The notes: generated by a model from the sequence alone, not told the origin. Positions 32,555-41,164 are shown, numbered from the stretch's first letter. The stretch: 64,000 nt of DNA from Amnibacterium flavum (GCF_003097495.1 NZ_QEOP01000006.1:1-64000), one strand, 5' to 3'. Program-made: numbers and translations.

Positions 32555-32959
32555 TTATTTCTTGGCGAGGCGGTCTCGGAGCGCTTCGTCAATGAGGTCG
32601 ACGAGTGTCCCGCCGGTGGTGGCGAGGTAGTCATCGACCTGGTCTCGCAGTTCGATGTCGATCTTGGTGGCTAGAGACTCCATGCGTCGCTTGCTTCGGG
32701 GGCGCCCGGGTCCTCGCCTGATGGGGGCGGGGCCTTCGCCGGTGGCGGCGGTCTCGGTCGTCTCTTTCGGGGCGGTGACGCGCTGGCGGCTAGGAGCCGC
32801 CTCTTGCACTGCAGCTTCCACCGGGGCAGCTTCTACCGGGGTCGCCGCTGGTGTCGGTGGGGCTATGGGTTCGGCTGGAGTGGCTGATTGTTTGGTGAAT
32901 GCTTCGACCACGTCCATCGTGGGTGCTTTCTTGAGTGTGCGGCGTTCGATCGTTGCCAT
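32555..32959 (-). CDS. Partition partner of ParA (ParB-like, RHH-type C-terminus)
   Basis: A 134-residue protein. A basic N-terminus and long Ala/Pro-rich linker precede GPGRPRSKRRMES and a C-terminal ribbon-helix-helix-like segment (KIDIELRDQVDDYLATTGGTLVDLIDEAL). The start overlaps the parA stop by one base. Small RHH partners of ParA bind centromere repeats and stimulate the ATPase. TGTCTA motifs occur at both ends of the operon. Confidence 0.75.
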   Translation of the reverse strand: MATIERRTLKKAPTMDVVEAFTKQSATPAEPIAPPTPAATPVEAAPVEAAVQEAAPSRQRVTAPKETTETAATGEGPAPIRRGPGRPRSKRRMESLATKIDIELRDQVDDYLATTGGTLVDLIDEALRDRLAKK

Positions 32960-33735
32960 CAGCGGCCTCCGTTGATTCGGCGTGCGTGTTCGACAAAGCG
33001 CTCGGTGAGGATCATTGCCCCTCGTGTTCCGAGCTTCGCGAGGGGGATGCCGGCGCTCTGGGCGTCTTGCATTGCGGTGCGCAGCGGCAGGTAGGGCTCG
33101 TGCACTGCGTCGCCGAACGCTTCTTTGAGTTGTTCGATCTGGAATGCGTGTTCTTGGGTCACGGGGCTGCTCACCTTGTTGACGACGATCCCGCCGAAGC
33201 GCAGGTCGGGGTTCAGGTAGGGGGCGGCCTGTATTTTCTGCACGGTCTCGAGGAACTCCGAGACGCCGCGTACGGAGTAGGCGGCGGGTTCTGCGACCAC
33301 GAGTACCTCGTTTGCGGCCATCAGGCCGTTGAGGGTGAGGCGGCCGAGGGCTGGCGGCAGGTCGATGAGGATGTGGTCGAACTGCTCGAGCTCGGTAGCG
33401 CCTTGGATGGCCGCGCGCAGCCGCATCTCAGCGGCGACGAGGTTTTCGGTGTCTATTCGGGCGAGATCTCCGGTCCCGGGGACCACGCTCACTCCTGCCC
33501 ATTCGGTTCCGACGACGGCTTGGCCGAGGCTGCCTGCTTCGCCGGCGTAGAGGACGTCGAAGATGTTGAACTCCCCCGTTGCTCCGAGGGTGTCGGTGAT
33601 GTCGGCTTGGGGGTCGAGGTCGATGATCAGCACCTTCTTGCTGAGCAGTGTTAGAGCGTTTGCGAGACCGAGGGTGACGGATGTCTTGCCGACGCCGCCT
33701 TTGCGGTTGCCGATCGCGGTAACTGAAGGAGCCAT
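32959..33735 (-). CDS. parA: ParA partition ATPase
   Basis: A 258-residue deviant Walker ATPase. RKGGVGKTS at 11-19 is the ParA/MinD P-loop, LIIDLDPQADIT follows, and HILIDLPPALG holds the switch. No N-terminal DNA-binding extension, so it is a type Ib-like small ParA. The start at 33735 gives the normal N-terminus; 33750 is an alternative. It should segregate plasmid copies along the nucleoid. Confidence 0.93.
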   Translation of the reverse strand: MAPSVTAIGNRKGGVGKTSVTLGLANALTLLSKKVLIIDLDPQADITDTLGATGEFNIFDVLYAGEAGSLGQAVVGTEWAGVSVVPGTGDLARIDTENLVAAEMRLRAAIQGATELEQFDHILIDLPPALGRLTLNGLMAANEVLVVAEPAAYSVRGVSEFLETVQKIQAAPYLNPDLRFGGIVVNKVSSPVTQEHAFQIEQLKEAFGDAVHEPYLPLRTAMQDAQSAGIPLAKLGTRGAMILTERFVEHARRINGGR

Positions 33736-33775
33736 AGACCAACTGTGCATGCCGTCAGGGGCTTCTTGGTGTATT

Positions 33776-33850
33776 GACAGACGTGTGTCTACCTAGCTAG
33801 ACGCCTAGCAATACCTCTTTCTGTCTATATTTCTATCTAGCTTTATTTAG
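33776..33850. other. Candidate centromere (parS/parC) upstream of parA
   Basis: An AT-richer stretch with repeated TCTA-type words: TGTCTA at 33786-33791 and 33822-33827, TATCTAG at 33834-33840, and a CTAGCTAGACGCCTAG cluster at 33793-33808. TGTCTA also occurs at 32542 near the end of the partner gene and at 49435. This fits binding sites of an RHH partition protein, also used for operon autoregulation. Confidence 0.45.
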
Positions 33851-33906
33851 TGCCGCCGTTCGGATGATGCGCAAGTCAGTGTCCGTTTCTGTTCCGGCGG
33901 GCGAGC

Positions 33907-33957
33907 GCGAGGGGGCTTGCCCCCTCGCGGCCGGACCCTGCCTGGGCGGGTCCGGCC
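33907..33957 (-). terminator. Two tandem hairpins after ardC
   Basis: GCGAGGGGG/CCCCCTCGC (33907-33928) and GGCCGGACCC/GGGTCCGGCC (33929-33957) are perfect 9- and 10-bp stems placed back to back between ardC and the parA promoter. They likely end ardC transcription before parA. Confidence 0.65.
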
Positions 33958-33964
33958 CTCCGAG

Positions 33965-34864
33965 TTAGGCGGCGCTGGCTTCGACGTCGGCGGTGATCGC
34001 GTCCGCGAGGGTGTGCGCGGTTTTCAGAACGCGGGCGGCGGTGCTGCGGATGGTGTCGGCTTCTCCGTGGCTCCATCCGGCGACGTATCCGATGCTGTAG
34101 CTGGTGGTGTCGAGTCCGAGGATTCCGGCCACGACATAGGCGACGCTTTCGGCTTCTGTCTCTCTGATGCCTCGGTGTGCGATGTATTCGGCGTGGTCCT
34201 CCGCGGCATGCAGGATGACGTGTGCGGCCTCGTGCAGCCCGGTCTTTGCGGCCTGGGCGGGGGAGAGGGCTGCGTCGATAACGACTCGGCGGGTGCCGTC
34301 GGTGGTCGTGTAGCCGTTGGCTGATCCCGAGATGTGTTCTCGGGTCACGGTCCAGCCCTGCCCGGTTAGGTAGTCGGTGACTGCTTCGAGGATGCCCGCG
34401 GGGTCTTCGCAGTGGAGCTGCTGCGCGAGCTGGGTCGGGTCTCCGGCCTCGGGGTCGGTGGGGTCGGTTTGGGACTGGTCGAACACCGACAGGATGGGGA
34501 AGTAACGCACCACGCGCTCACCCGTTCCGAGCACGTCCACGGCCTCGTTCTGATCGTCCTCGTCAGTAACTTTCCGTTCGCGGTAGCCGAAAATCTTGAT
34601 GGACTTTTCACCCTTGCGCACCTGCCGCCCCAGCTCCAACCACTTGCGGAATCCGGCGACGCGGGTCGCGGTCGGGTTCTGGCTCAGGATCAATAACACG
34701 TTGTTAAGGCTGTAGGCGTGGAATGCCTGCGCGAACTGCAGAAACCTTGTCCACTGTTCTGACTGGCGCAGCTGCTCGACCTGCTCACCGATGGATGCTT
34801 GCAACGCTTCGGCCTGGTCACGGCGTTCCTCGATGCTCTTCTGAGTGGCGACCTTGCGGACCAT
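33965..34864 (-). CDS. ardC: ArdC-like antirestriction protein
   Basis: A 299-residue protein. An N-terminal single-strand DNA-binding domain (YSLNNVLLILSQNPTATRVAGF, about 51-72, and RKGEKSIKIF) is followed by a C-terminal metallopeptidase-like domain with HEAAH at 211-215. ArdC proteins protect incoming conjugative DNA from restriction. Position beside plasmid maintenance genes fits early expression on entry. GGAGAGGG lies before the ATG. Confidence 0.87.
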   Translation of the reverse strand: MVRKVATQKSIEERRDQAEALQASIGEQVEQLRQSEQWTRFLQFAQAFHAYSLNNVLLILSQNPTATRVAGFRKWLELGRQVRKGEKSIKIFGYRERKVTDEDDQNEAVDVLGTGERVVRYFPILSVFDQSQTDPTDPEAGDPTQLAQQLHCEDPAGILEAVTDYLTGQGWTVTREHISGSANGYTTTDGTRRVVIDAALSPAQAAKTGLHEAAHVILHAAEDHAEYIAHRGIRETEAESVAYVVAGILGLDTTSYSIGYVAGWSHGEADTIRSTAARVLKTAHTLADAITADVEASAA

Positions 34865-35206
34865 GATGACCCTCTCCTTCTCTCATCCCTCCACGTTTTT
34901 TTGCCTGGAAGGCACGTAGTGCCGAGCAGGGTCGGAGGTGGGAGCGCAACCCAGAGGGCGGAGGAGGAGAGGTTGTCGGCGCGATGTGAGGGAGCGCAGC
35001 GACCGCGTGCCGAGAAGCTCGGTGGAGCCGGCCGCGCAGCGGCTTGCGTGGACGCCGGAGGCCCGTACGCTGCCGAAGGCTTCCAGGCAAAAATGCGCCC
35101 AGCTCAGTACCGCGCCGGCCGAAGGTCGGCATCCGCTCATCGCCCTCCCTCGTGGACCATGACGCTCGGGCGCCTCGCTTGCAGATCCCTGTCCGGGTGG
35201 ATGAGA
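34865..35206. repeat. Gene-free region with a distant 14-bp inverted repeat
   Basis: TTTTTGCCTGGAAG at 34898-34911 and its exact inverse CTTCCAGGCAAAAA at 35080-35093 enclose about 170 bases. The left arm lies in the ardC leader. No convincing gene was seen between. It could be a remnant of rearrangement where the cadmium cassette joined, or a regulatory pair. Confidence 0.45.
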
Positions 35207-35222
35207 TCGACTAATGTCGATA
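35207..35222. promoter_or_regulatory. Operator of the CadD cassette
   Basis: ATCGAC-TAAT-GTCGAT, a perfect 6-4-6 inverted repeat 10 bases before the regulator start, with TAAT as part of a possible -10. It fits an ArsR/SmtB family autoregulatory site. Confidence 0.6.
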
Positions 35223-35232
35223 ACATCGGTGA

Positions 35233-35622
35233 ATGCCGATTGATCAAGTCCACGGCGCTTCTGCCGCCGTCTCCCTCTTCCACTCCTTGGCCGACCCGAA
35301 GCGTCTCCAGATCGTGCGGCGCCTTCAGCAGGGCGAGGCTCGGGTTAGCGACCTGGTGGCCGAGCTCGGTGTGGCGCAGTCGACAGCTTCTGAGCACATG
35401 AGCTGTCTGCGTGAGTGCGGCCTGGTGGTGGGGCGCGCAGAGGGCCGGCAGGTGTTCTACTCCCTAGCCCGTCCGGAACTAATCGATCTTCTCGAGTCCG
35501 CCGAGGCGCTGCTGGAGGCAACAGGGTTCCAGGTCGATCTGTGCGGCACGTTCGGAGCGGCAGCTCGCAGCGCACGTGACGGGGCCACGGACGTCCGCTC
35601 CGGCGCGGAGGTGGCGCCGTGA
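35233..35622 (+). CDS. CmtR/CadC-type ArsR family metal sensor
   Basis: A 129-residue winged-helix repressor. MSCLRECGLV holds Cys58 and Cys62, the CmtR-type alpha-4 pair for Cd/Pb. A later cysteine (DLCGTFG, near 109) can be the third ligand. The GTG of the next gene overlaps its stop. It should repress cadD-lspA and release on cadmium. A sibling of the regulator at 3824-4162. Confidence 0.9.
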   Translation: MPIDQVHGASAAVSLFHSLADPKRLQIVRRLQQGEARVSDLVAELGVAQSTASEHMSCLRECGLVVGRAEGRQVFYSLARPELIDLLESAEALLEATGFQVDLCGTFGAAARSARDGATDVRSGAEVAP

Positions 35623-36227
35623 TCGGCACGATTGCGGCGGCGATCGGGCTGTTCGCTGCGACCAACATCGATGACATCGTGGTGCTGACGGTGCTGTTTC
35701 TCGCGTCCACCCGTGGCTCACTGCCTGGATGGAAGGTCGTGGCGGGGCAGTACCTCGGTTTCGCGACTCTCGTCGCAATCAGCGTCGTGGCCGCTGCCGG
35801 GCTGACGATCATCCCTGACGAGTGGGTGGGGCTTCTGGGCCTGATCCCGTTGGCAATCGGTCTGTATGGGCTCATCCGCACCCTGCGCCGCAGGGGCGAT
35901 GACGACGACGACGACGAGAGTTCGATCAGCGCGGTCGGGCTGCTGGGCGTCGCGGGGATCACAATCGCGAACGGCGCAGACAACATCTCCCTCTACACGC
36001 CTGTGTTCCGTACCAGCCCGATCGCGGACACGGTGGTGACGATCATCGTGTTCTTCCTCCTCGTCGCGGTGTGGTGCCTGGTCGCCCGCGTCGTCGGCAC
36101 GAACAAGACCGTGACGGAGCTGCTTGAGAGGGTCGAGCACTGGCTCGTGCCGGCCGTGTTCATCGGTCTGGGTCTGTTCATCCTGATCGAGTCGGGTGTT
36201 GTGCCCCGACTCCTCGAGCTGTTGTGA
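35619..36227 (+). CDS. cadD: CadD family cadmium resistance transporter
   Basis: A 202-residue LysE-superfamily membrane protein. FAATNIDDIVVLTVLF near the start and ANGADNISLYTPVF near residue 120 are the paired Asp-bearing motifs of CadD. An acidic loop (RGDDDDDDESS) sits between the two halves. About five to six helices. It exports cadmium with the proton gradient by family inference. GTG start overlapping the regulator stop. Confidence 0.92.
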   Translation: MIGTIAAAIGLFAATNIDDIVVLTVLFLASTRGSLPGWKVVAGQYLGFATLVAISVVAAAGLTIIPDEWVGLLGLIPLAIGLYGLIRTLRRRGDDDDDDESSISAVGLLGVAGITIANGADNISLYTPVFRTSPIADTVVTIIVFFLLVAVWCLVARVVGTNKTVTELLERVEHWLVPAVFIGLGLFILIESGVVPRLLELL

Positions 36228-36748
36228 TGCCTGCCACACGCAGGCCCGTACTCCGAGTGGCCTTGGTGGCCGCGCTGGTCGCGGCCGCGTTCGGTCTTGA
36301 TCAGCTCACGAAGAGCTGGGCACTCACGGAGCTGGACGACGGGCGCACGATCGAGCTCGCTCTCGGGGCGCGACTCGAGTTGATCTTCAACCCCGGCGTC
36401 GCCTTCGGTATGGGCTCAGAGCTGGGACCTCCCCTGGCAGTCGGACTGATCGTCGTTCTCACGGCCCTCACGGTGTGGACGTTCGTGCGGGCCGTCCGCG
36501 GCGCTCCACTGGGTGGTACGGCTCTTCTCGCTCTCGCCGCCGGCGGCGGTATGGGTAACATCTGGGACCGCATCAGCCGAGCCTCGGACACGCCGCTAAG
36601 CGGGAAGGTCGTCGACTTCATCGCGGTCGACTGGTTCGCGATCTTCAACGTCGCCGACGTCTTCACCACCGGCGGCATCGCCGGCTGGGCCCTCCTCCAA
36701 GTCTTCCGCAGAGCGGACGCTCCTCTAACGCCGAGCCGCGAGAGCTGA
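36227..36748 (+). CDS. lspA: Signal peptidase II (cadmium cassette copy)
   Basis: A 173-residue four-helix lipoprotein signal peptidase. Catalytic aspartates are in GNIWDRI and FNVADVF; FNPGVAFGM is the conserved N-terminal loop. It is coupled to cadD (TGATG; a GTG at 36224 is possible). LspA genes recur in metal-resistance operons. It may process lipoproteins such as those of the copper operon. Confidence 0.92.
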   Translation: MPATRRPVLRVALVAALVAAAFGLDQLTKSWALTELDDGRTIELALGARLELIFNPGVAFGMGSELGPPLAVGLIVVLTALTVWTFVRAVRGAPLGGTALLALAAGGGMGNIWDRISRASDTPLSGKVVDFIAVDWFAIFNVADVFTTGGIAGWALLQVFRRADAPLTPSRES

Positions 36749-36852
36749 TCCGAGCGCAGCTGCACGCCCGTTTATCCCGCTGCGGGAGACCAGGCACGTA
36801 CGGGAGGCGATGAACGCCGCCTGCTCGATGCTCGACGAACTGGGGGAGAGGA

Positions 36853-38832
36853 CTAGCTGGAGCGCTTGAATCGAACCTGATGTGGGTCCACCTCGGCTAC
36901 GTCGGCGTCGGAGATCTCGTCCCTGGATTGCTGGGGATTATCGCTGGTTGTGCCGGTGGCGGCGGTGCGTGCTGGGTCGACTGAAGCATTTGGGAATGCC
37001 CTGAATGAGGCGATAGCGCCGCCCTGGACGATCCAGAAGGAGCCGTCCGCGGCTTCGCGGACGTCCTGGGGCGGGATGACGTAGGTGTGCTGAGCTCTGG
37101 CGGAGCGCAGCTCATCACCGGCGGCAGCACCGGAGGCTTCCATCTGCATGACGGTGCCGGCGTACTTCACGACGTCTTCGGGGTCTTTCGACCTCCCGAA
37201 GATCAGCGCGGCACCGCTGGAGAGAGCGCGTCGACGCCGCACTTCGTCGTTCGAGAGGCCCGCGGGGCTCTGCGTGGCCAGCACGAGGCCCATGCCGGCG
37301 CTGCGGGCTGTCTCGAAGAGACTGCCGGCAGTGTCGCCGGGGTCGCTGGTTCCGGTGACGAGCTGGGGGAACTCGTCAACGATGACGACCATGGGCGACT
37401 TGTCTCGCCGCTCAAGGCGGGTCGAGAGGTAGTTGCGCAGATCCATCAGCAGCAGATCCCCGAGACGCGCTTGCGCGTCGTCAACGGGGGAGAGCGGCAC
37501 GATCGTCACGTCCGCTTTCGGGTGGGCGTAGCTCCACCCGTCGGCGGCGAGGAACTTCTCGAGCGGCCGCAACGCGACCAGGAGCGACTGCAAGGCGCGC
37601 TGCCCTGCCGTAGTGCCGTCACGGTCGACCTGGTGGGTGACCATCTGTTGGTCGTACTGGTCCCGCACGTACTGAGCGGGCCGGGTGAGGCGTTCGCGGA
37701 GGTCATCGACCCCGCGGATCGGGGAGCTGTCTTGAACGGCTTGCAGCACACCGCGGATCTCATCGAGGTAGTGCTGATTCGCCCCGTCAGGGGCAGGCAT
37801 CAGCCGCATCAGCTTGGCGGTGACCTGATCGGCGGTGCCGTTGAAGAAGTCCCACCCGCCGCTGATATCGGCGGTGCGCCCGTGCACTTTCGCCAGGGCC
37901 GCCAGGGCTTCGGCGTCGGCCGGGTCGCCCTTGGCGTCGATGAAGACGATGGGCCACTTGTAGACCAGCGCGCAGAGGATCAGACCGTTCAGCAGAACGG
38001 TCTTACCGGTGCCGGACTCTGCGATCAGCAGAGCACGCACGCTCGACGACGAGCGGGGGAGTACGGCGAGGCGTCCCGCCTCGTCGACCCAATCCCGAAC
38101 CTGCCGCACGTCGTAGAAACGCTCTGCGATGTTCTTGACGGTGGCGCGGCTGACGAAGCCGAAGGCTTGGGCGCCGCCGGTGGTGGTCATCGGGGAGGTC
38201 ACGGGCCGTCCGTTGGTGCCGGTGATCCGTCCGGTGCGGGGGTCGAGGTTGACCCCGATCCGCCGGGCGGAAACCATGTCGGCGGCGCGCTTGCGCGCCT
38301 GCTCGATCCTGGTCTGGGTAAGCACGTCGGACACGCGACGGTTGCGCACCATCGTCGCCACCCGGCGACGATGGATCGACAGTGCAAGAGGTATGAGCAG
38401 ACCTCCGGCTGCGAAGTTGGCCAGCAGCCACCAGCCGAACATCGACAGGAGCTCACCGCCCCATACCGAGACTCCGCCGTCGAAGAAGGCGGCGGCCTCG
38501 CCGCGGCCGATCCACCCGGCCAGAAGCCACACCTCAACGGTGACGAGGGCGGCGACCGCAAGGGCTCCGAGAGTGTTGTAGAGCCACCGCCACCGGCCGA
38601 CAAGCCAGAACGAGGTCCGCACGGTAAGGCGGGTGCCCACGATCGCGACGACAGCCCACGGCAGCAGCAACGGCAACAGCACGAGCCCGACGAGGGCACC
38701 GAACACGACTTTCAACGCTAGCTCCACAGCGTCCATCAATGGGTCGCTCTGGGACTCCATCTGTCCCTGGTGCTGACTCATCTCGTATCTCGTTTCTCCC
38801 GCCTCTTGCGGTCGTGACGCCTCCGGCGTCAC
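36853..38832 (-). CDS. TraG/VirD4-like type IV coupling ATPase
   Basis: A 659-residue protein. Three hydrophobic segments fill the first 150 residues, then a RecA-like ATPase with Walker A ESGTGKT at 272-278 and Walker B MVVIVDEFPQ near 470. GFVSRATVKNIAERFY precedes the ATPase. It should couple the DNA substrate to the transfer channel. The GTG at 38832 overlaps the upstream stop; an ATG at 38781 is an alternative. Confidence 0.87.
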   Translation of the reverse strand: MTPEASRPQEAGETRYEMSQHQGQMESQSDPLMDAVELALKVVFGALVGLVLLPLLLPWAVVAIVGTRLTVRTSFWLVGRWRWLYNTLGALAVAALVTVEVWLLAGWIGRGEAAAFFDGGVSVWGGELLSMFGWWLLANFAAGGLLIPLALSIHRRRVATMVRNRRVSDVLTQTRIEQARKRAADMVSARRIGVNLDPRTGRITGTNGRPVTSPMTTTGGAQAFGFVSRATVKNIAERFYDVRQVRDWVDEAGRLAVLPRSSSSVRALLIAESGTGKTVLLNGLILCALVYKWPIVFIDAKGDPADAEALAALAKVHGRTADISGGWDFFNGTADQVTAKLMRLMPAPDGANQHYLDEIRGVLQAVQDSSPIRGVDDLRERLTRPAQYVRDQYDQQMVTHQVDRDGTTAGQRALQSLLVALRPLEKFLAADGWSYAHPKADVTIVPLSPVDDAQARLGDLLLMDLRNYLSTRLERRDKSPMVVIVDEFPQLVTGTSDPGDTAGSLFETARSAGMGLVLATQSPAGLSNDEVRRRRALSSGAALIFGRSKDPEDVVKYAGTVMQMEASGAAAGDELRSARAQHTYVIPPQDVREAADGSFWIVQGGAIASFRAFPNASVDPARTAATGTTSDNPQQSRDEISDADVAEVDPHQVRFKRSS

Positions 38833-39527
38833 TCGCTAGGGCGGGCTCCATCCAGCTCGGCAGCGGTGGGAAGTGACGCCCACGGGGCGTCCTCATCAGC
38901 GATCCACCTGCCTCGAACATCGAACGATTCGACCGACTGCAGCCGGTCGCGTATCGTGCGGAAGAGATGCTCGTCAGCGTGCCCGGTCACGGCCCGCGCA
39001 GCGTCCGCGGTGCAGAAGTACGACACCCGAGACACCCCCTCGCGCTCCAGCCGCCACGAGTGGTTGTCCATGATCTGCTTGTACCTCGACCGGGTCTTCG
39101 GGGTCAGCTCGACCTCAACCAGCTCGACGTGATCACCGCGCACGGCAACACCGTCGACCTGGTGGTCGGTGCGGATGTTCGCCGGCTTCCGGTCGCGCCG
39201 CCAGGTGAAACCGCGGGCGAGGTACCGAGCCGAAACCGCAGCCACCGCGACCTCATGTCGCGTGGTCTGCCGGTAGAGGTTGGGAGCGCTCAAACCGATC
39301 GCAGCATGGGTCGCCCACACGATCGAACCGTCCCGAAACGTTGGGCGCGCCCGATCAACCAAACCCACCGCAGCGCAGCGCTGGACCCACTGCTGAGCCT
39401 TCCGAAGGCTCACCGGGGCCCCTGCACCGGAGAGGCCACCGAGCGCCCAGCGCAGTGAATCCATGTCAGCCATACGCACGACTCGGAGCCACTCGAACAT
39501 CGCATGGTCGCGCTCTGTGCGCTGCAT
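38829..39527 (-). CDS. Replication-relaxation family protein
   Basis: A 232-residue protein. A winged-helix-like N-terminus (MFEWLRVVRMADMDSLRWAL) is followed by a restriction-endonuclease-like domain with HVELVEVELTPKTRSRY near 135, typical of the Replic_Relax family in actinobacterial plasmids and integrative elements. GGAGGG lies before the ATG at 39527. It is coupled to the TraG-like ATPase. The exact role (relaxation or replication initiation) is not settled. Confidence 0.8.
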   Translation of the reverse strand: MQRTERDHAMFEWLRVVRMADMDSLRWALGGLSGAGAPVSLRKAQQWVQRCAAVGLVDRARPTFRDGSIVWATHAAIGLSAPNLYRQTTRHEVAVAAVSARYLARGFTWRRDRKPANIRTDHQVDGVAVRGDHVELVEVELTPKTRSRYKQIMDNHSWRLEREGVSRVSYFCTADAARAVTGHADEHLFRTIRDRLQSVESFDVRGRWIADEDAPWASLPTAAELDGARPSE

Positions 39528-40063
39528 CTGACCCTCCAAACAACTAGTCAGACTCACACTTTCAGACGATCACAAACCTACCTAATCCGCCAACCTCTTG
39601 ACCTTCGGTGAACGAACATCGACCGCCTAGCTTCACCACCTTCCCAACTAGTCTTTTGTCTTCTTCTTTTTGTATCTCTCTTTGTACTTACTCTGTCCCT
39701 GCCTCCCCCCACCCCTTCACTTCCCAACCTCTGTCACACAACTTGTTGGGTGCCTGAGGTTGGGAAGCGGGCGCAGCCCGGGGGTGGGGGGAGGCAGGGA
39801 CAGAACGAACCGAAACGGGTCGTTTACCTATTCGCGCTCGGTGAATAGGCGGGCGTACTACCTGCGTCTGCTCTACGTCGTGTGGTGGGCGATGCCGGCT
39901 CCGCTGTGCGGCCGGTTCGCGCGCTCCCTCGCGGGATCTCGCTCCACTCTAAGCACCCGCAGCGGGCGTTCGGCAAGCCCGTCTCGGGCGCTGCCGGCCC
40001 GGCTGTCGCGGTCGTCCCGCAGCGGATCCGCGAGAGTGCGACCGGCACACGATATTTCTCGTA
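39528..40063. other. Candidate plasmid origin region (oriT/oriV/sso)
   Basis: A 536-base gene-free region between the Rep-like and replication-relaxation genes. It holds a pyrimidine-rich strand (39650-39720), the very long hairpin at 39692-39804 and a second 7-bp hairpin CCTATTC/GAATAGG (39827-39849). GGTGAACGAAC and ACGAACCG words recur. Location and structure suggest an origin; the type cannot be told from sequence alone. Confidence 0.5.
39692..39804. repeat. Very long perfect stem-loop
   Basis: Outer arms 39692-39715 and 39781-39804 pair perfectly over 24 bases (one strand all C/T-rich, TCTGTCCCTGCC... to the complementary ...GGCAGGGACAGA). Inside, CTTCCCAACCTC (39720-39731) pairs with GAGGTTGGGAAG (39756-39767), and CAAC-TT-GTTG (39739-39748) tops the structure. 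No coding overlap on either strand. Confidence 0.9.
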
Positions 40064-41137
40064 TCACGACGCACCACCAACGGTCCGACGCCGCACCTTG
40101 GGGCGACTCGGGAAGTCGCGACGCATCTGCTCGAGAATGCGTTGCACCTCGGCCTGGTCGACCTTGGCCATGCGCTCACGTTCGGCCTCTCGGAGCCGTG
40201 CCCACTCAGCGCGCTCGGCTGCGAGCTCCGCCGCGCGAGCGGCGGCCACCTCGACGGCTGTGGTGTCCTCGGGGACGATCGCGTTGCGAATCCGCCACAC
40301 GAAGTAGGCCAGGGGGTTCCCCTGCCGCAGCGGGTGGGCAGCGTTCACGCCTGCTTGCTTCTCGTGCTCGGTGACCTTCTCGATCAGGCTCGTCGCCGTC
40401 CACCGGGCGGGGTCGATTCCGGCCCGGGTAAGTGCCGTGCAGACCCGGCCGATGTGCGCGCCGCGTGCCAGCCACGGCATCCGGGCGACAACGCCGGCGG
40501 CGAGCTTCTGTACCCCGACGTCGTGCGGTGCCCGCTCCACTTTCGACCTCTTTTCACTTCCAGAGCCTCGCCGCGAAGCGGCGGACCGTCGCGCGAACGC
40601 GCGCTTAGTAGGTATCTCTGAAAGGGGGGTTGAGAGGTTAACTACACCCCTACGGGGTAGATGGACATTCTCCACAGCTCGACGTTTCGGCACCGTGAGC
40701 GCACGCACCGATGCCGCCTTGATCTGGCGTCCACCGTGCAACGCCCGGGCCGCCGCGCGCTCCCTCGCGGTCAGGTAACGGCCCTCCACGATCGTCACTG
40801 CGAGGCCCATCGCCTCCAGCAGAGCGCGCGCTCTCTGCACCGTCCGCTTGCACATGCCCAGCTCGACCGCGACGCTCTCGTGAGCGGTCGCGACACCTCG
40901 CCCGGTGGTCACGTCGGCGGCCAACTGGTCGGCCCGCGCAACGCGCAGCAGAGTATCCGGGGCGACCTTCGCCGCCCGTCGCAGCCCTTCACCCTCGGCG
41001 GTGGAGAGTACGTCGAGCACGATGTCGAACCACGCTGCGGCGGAGGTCCAGGCGGGCACGGAGGAGTAGGCGCCAGGAGGGACGGGGAGCGTCCAGGCGC
41101 TGCCGCGGGTCCGCGACGCGCCGTGTGAGCGCGTCAA
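40064..41137 (-). CDS. Helix-turn-helix plasmid replication-type protein
   Basis: About 357 residues. It has an N-terminal winged-helix-like region (TAHESVAVELGMCKRTVQRARALLEAMGL, about 84-112), a basic linker, and a C-terminal region with WTATSLIEKVTEHEKQAG and NPLAYFVWRIRNAI, then a charged coiled coil. Proteins of this layout are encoded next to replication regions on actinobacterial plasmids and may initiate replication. The start is unsure: TTG at 41137 has AGAAG upstream; no ATG fits. Confidence 0.65.
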   Translation of the reverse strand: MTRSHGASRTRGSAWTLPVPPGAYSSVPAWTSAAAWFDIVLDVLSTAEGEGLRRAAKVAPDTLLRVARADQLAADVTTGRGVATAHESVAVELGMCKRTVQRARALLEAMGLAVTIVEGRYLTARERAAARALHGGRQIKAASVRALTVPKRRAVENVHLPRRGVVNLSTPLSEIPTKRAFARRSAASRRGSGSEKRSKVERAPHDVGVQKLAAGVVARMPWLARGAHIGRVCTALTRAGIDPARWTATSLIEKVTEHEKQAGVNAAHPLRQGNPLAYFVWRIRNAIVPEDTTAVEVAAARAAELAAERAEWARLREAERERMAKVDQAEVQRILEQMRRDFPSRPKVRRRTVGGAS

Positions 41138-41164
41138 TTCTTCTGTTTTTGAGCGCGCTGAGGT

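Noticed and set aside
37087-38721. 544-residue plus-strand reading frame opposite the coupling ATPase
   Set aside because: Antisense to a clear ATPase gene with Walker motifs; composition is typical of GC-rich antisense frames.
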